From Nostoc sp. 'Peltigera membranacea cyanobiont' 210A (GTDB lineage Bacteria > Cyanobacteriota > Cyanobacteriia > Cyanobacteriales > Nostocaceae): 64,000 bases of DNA. The notes below the pieces were generated by a model. That model was not told where the DNA came from, searched no databases, and saw only the letters and a list, made by a program, of their open reading frames with translations. Position numbers and translations under genes: made by a program. The DNA lies in the NCBI RefSeq assembly GCF_002246015.1, contig NZ_NOLJ01000003.1:305447-369446 (forward strand), written 5' to 3'. This document shows, in pieces, positions 61,909 through 64,000 of the stretch; within the stretch, counting starts at the first letter, position 1, and every line of letters starts with the position of its first letter.

Positions 61909-64000
61909 CTACACCATTGATTTTTCTTCGATAACTGCTTCAGCTTGATGTACTAGGTTCCTCAAAGCTTCTAATGTTCCTATGTTTACATCCTCCCACA
62001 AATTGCGCTTGTGTGCTTCTAATAATTTTTCAGCAATATCACGCAGTGCGTAAGGGTTCTTTTGCTGAATAAATTCTACAACAACTGGATCAAGTAAATA
62101 AGCATCTACTATGCCTTGATACATGTAATCTTCCGCACATTTTGCGGTTGCATCGTAGGCGAATAGATAATCTACCGTCGCCGCCATTTCAAAGGCTCCC
62201 TTGTATCCGTGGCGCATTACTCCTGCAATCCATTTGGGATTAACTACGCGAGAACGATACACTCGTGCAATTTCTTCTTTCAGTTGGCGGACTCGTGGTT
62301 GGGTGGGTATAGAATTATCTCCAAAATAAGTTTGGGGATTTTTTCCCTGTAGAGAACGCACCGCCGCTGTTAAGCCACCCTGAAATTGGTAATAATCATC
62401 AGAATCGAGTAGATCGTGTTCGCGGTTGTCTTGATTGTGCAGGACAATTTGCATTTGAGACAAGCGTTGCTCGAAGGCTTCGGTATTGGGCATTGGGGAC
62501 TGGGGACTGGGGACTGGGGATTTGGGTGTTACCTCCCCTGCTTCCCCTGCTTCCCCTGCTTCCCCTGCTCCTGCTCCCGAAGAATAGGCGTAAGAACTCC
62601 AGTTAATGTAGGCGCTGGCTAAATCTTCGTCATCTGTCCAGTTTTGGGATTCGATTAAACCTTGGAGTCCGGCGCCGTAAGCACCTGGACGAGAACCAAA
62701 GATGCGATAGCGCGATCGCACCACGGCTGCTTCTAAAGTTAATCCTTGGCTTGTCCACAAATCAGTTTCTTGGCGAACTGCATCGGCGAGGGGATTTTGT
62801 TCTGGCGGTTCATTCAAGTCTGCTACTGCTGATACTGCTTGATCGAATAAATCAATTAAGTTGGGAAAAGCATCGCGGAAGAATCCCGAAATTCGCAAGG
62901 TGACATCTACACGGGGACGCCCTAAAATCGCTAAGGGTAAAATTTCAAAATCCACTACTCGCCGTGCTGCACCATCCCATACAGGCTGGACTCCAAGTAA
63001 AGCTAAGGCTTCGGCTATATCATCACCGCCTGTTCGCATGGTGGCTGTTCCCCACAATGATAAGCCTAGTGTTTTGGGATACTCACCATGTTCTTGCGTG
63101 TAATATTCTACGAGGGTTTCAGCGGCTTTTCTGCCGATATCCCAAGCTGTCTCTGTGGGAATGGCGCGAATATCTACGGAATAAAAGTTTCTCCCTGTTG
63201 GTAGAACTTCCGGGCGGCCGCGTGTGGGTGCGCCAGATGGAGCGCTGGGGACGTAACCGCCATCTAGTCCGTGTAATAAATGGGTGATTTCTTCGGGGGT
63301 TTTTTGTAAGGCTGGGAGGAGGCGATCGCGTATCCACGTGGAGACGCGATTCATTGCGTCTCCATCCCCAACACAGACGCGATGAATCGCGTCTCTACAA
63401 GATTCCTGATTTCTGAATTCTGAGTCCTGATTTATTAGTTGTTCTACTAAGAGGGCGGCGTGTTCTTCTAGGACTTCGACGATATCACCGAGGGTACGGC
63501 ATTGTGTGCCATTGACTATTGAGTATTCACCACTAGGCATTGACAAATCGGCTGTGAGGGGATCGAAATCTAGTCCCCAATCTTGAGCGATCGCACGGGT
63601 AATGCCTGGAGAATGGCGATTGGGGATGCGAGCGATCGCTACTATTAAATCTCGTAGCTGCCTTCCTTGGGGGCATTGCCCAAAAATGTGCAAGCCATCG
63701 CGGATTTGGGCTTCTTTCAATTCACAAAGATAACCACCGATGGAATTCAAAACCAGAGATTCAGATTTAAAAATTTCTGTTTCATTTTGGATTCCTAAAT
63801 CTAGATGGAGATTTTCTTTGATTACCAGTTCGTGGATGCGATCGCGAATTACTGGTAAACGTGAAGGATCTAAACTATCGGCTTCATAATACTCATCAAT
63901 CAAATTTTCTAACTGTTGCAAAGAACCGTAGAGTTCCGCACGAGTCATCGGTGGCGTGAGGTGATCTATAATCACCGCTTGAGCGCGACGTTTGGCTTGG
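61909..64000 (-). CDS. cobN: Cobaltochelatase subunit CobN, 3' part
   Basis: At least 697 codons of the C-terminal part are present; the frame continues open past the right edge (AKRRAQAVIIDHLTPPMTRA), so the start is outside. LPVIRDRIHELVIKENLHLD, YSVDIRAIPTETAWDIGRKA, EALALLGVQPVWDGAARRVV, SRYRIFGSRPGAYGAGLQGL and AGVMRHGYKGAFEMAATVDY fit CobN (usually about 1250-1300 residues), the large subunit that inserts cobalt in B12 synthesis. Two in-frame repeat-derived inserts are visible (62483-62578 and 63341-63433). Confidence 0.88.
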   Translation of the reverse strand, partial: QAKRRAQAVIIDHLTPPMTRAELYGSLQQLENLIDEYYEADSLDPSRLPVIRDRIHELVIKENLHLDLGIQNETEIFKSESLVLNSIGGYLCELKEAQIRDGLHIFGQCPQGRQLRDLIVAIARIPNRHSPGITRAIAQDWGLDFDPLTADLSMPSGEYSIVNGTQCRTLGDIVEVLEEHAALLVEQLINQDSEFRNQESCRDAIHRVCVGDGDAMNRVSTWIRDRLLPALQKTPEEITHLLHGLDGGYVPSAPSGAPTRGRPEVLPTGRNFYSVDIRAIPTETAWDIGRKAAETLVEYYTQEHGEYPKTLGLSLWGTATMRTGGDDIAEALALLGVQPVWDGAARRVVDFEILPLAILGRPRVDVTLRISGFFRDAFPNLIDLFDQAVSAVADLNEPPEQNPLADAVRQETDLWTSQGLTLEAAVVRSRYRIFGSRPGAYGAGLQGLIESQNWTDDEDLASAYINWSSYAYSSGAGAGEAGEAGEAGEVTPKSPVPSPQSPMPNTEAFEQRLSQMQIVLHNQDNREHDLLDSDDYYQFQGGLTAAVRSLQGKNPQTYFGDNSIPTQPRVRQLKEEIARVYRSRVVNPKWIAGVMRHGYKGAFEMAATVDYLFAYDATAKCAEDYMYQGIVDAYLLDPVVVEFIQQKNPYALRDIAEKLLEAHKRNLWEDVNIGTLEALRNLVHQAEAVIEEKSMV

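Overview
The window reads as chromosome of a filamentous, probably heterocyst-forming cyanobacterium close to Nostoc/Anabaena. Evidence: the HIP1 octamer GCGATCGC recurs throughout; there are phycobiliprotein and bilin genes, a short CphA2-type cyanophycin synthetase with a cyanophycinase, a TxlA-type thioredoxin, a KaiB-domain protein, PilT, and a sigC-furA neighbourhood as known from Anabaena. Intergenic DNA carries heptanucleotide tandem repeats and small palindromic elements typical of Nostocales. No rRNA genes are present; one tRNA-Pro is.

Layout. 1-218 is a 21-bp tandem repeat. 242-4853 looks like part of a phosphonate or phosphonolipid locus (PEP mutase fused to a nucleotidyltransferase, a second nucleotidyltransferase, a 2OG-Fe(II) oxygenase, a CDP-alcohol phosphatidyltransferase). 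4933-6966 holds a metallo-hydrolase and a short-chain dehydrogenase. 7193-11095 has a B12-binding radical SAM protein and a divergent peptide-type ABC exporter. 11.1-12.0 kb is a cluster of miniature inverted-repeat elements. 12.0-19.2 kb has a GAF-GGDEF protein, TxlA, the cphA2/cyanophycinase pair and an M23 peptidase. 19.36-19.81 kb is a decayed transposase with a nested miniature element.

21.5-26.3 kb is a phycoerythrin-related locus: cpeS, cpeT, cpeR, an orphan phycobiliprotein-like gene, a truncated HEAT-repeat lyase, a pentapeptide fragment, intact pebA and an internally deleted pebB. Three of these genes begin inside copies of one repeat that supplies a ribosome-binding site and a GTG start. 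It looks like a pigment pathway in decay or rewiring.

26.5-31.2 kb has an M20 amidohydrolase and two histidine kinases; 31.4-32.9 kb has two broken genes (FG-GAP/RTX protein, TIGR03032-like fragment). 33.3-43.2 kb is mostly housekeeping: dnaK, an ABC exporter, a TPR protein, oxidoreductases, a GST. At 43.7-46.6 kb a truncated aldo/keto reductase abuts a broken crp-like gene, followed by two intact crp-like paralogues. 46.8-52.9 kb has a response regulator, an SH3/peptidoglycan-binding protein, wecB, pilT and a KaiB-domain protein.

53155-55622 is a CRISPR array of 35 identical 37-bp repeats and 34 spacers, with no cas gene in the window. After tRNA-Pro come lipA, gpsA, sigC, furA, a convergent peptidoglycan-binding protein (same arrangement as Anabaena alr1690, whose read-through makes the furA antisense RNA) and the 3' two-thirds of cobN, which runs off the right edge.

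A recurring theme is invasion of coding sequence by intergenic repeats: several genes (the orphan biliprotein, a histidine kinase, the RTX protein, cobN) carry in-frame peptide segments encoded by palindromic or low-complexity repeats.
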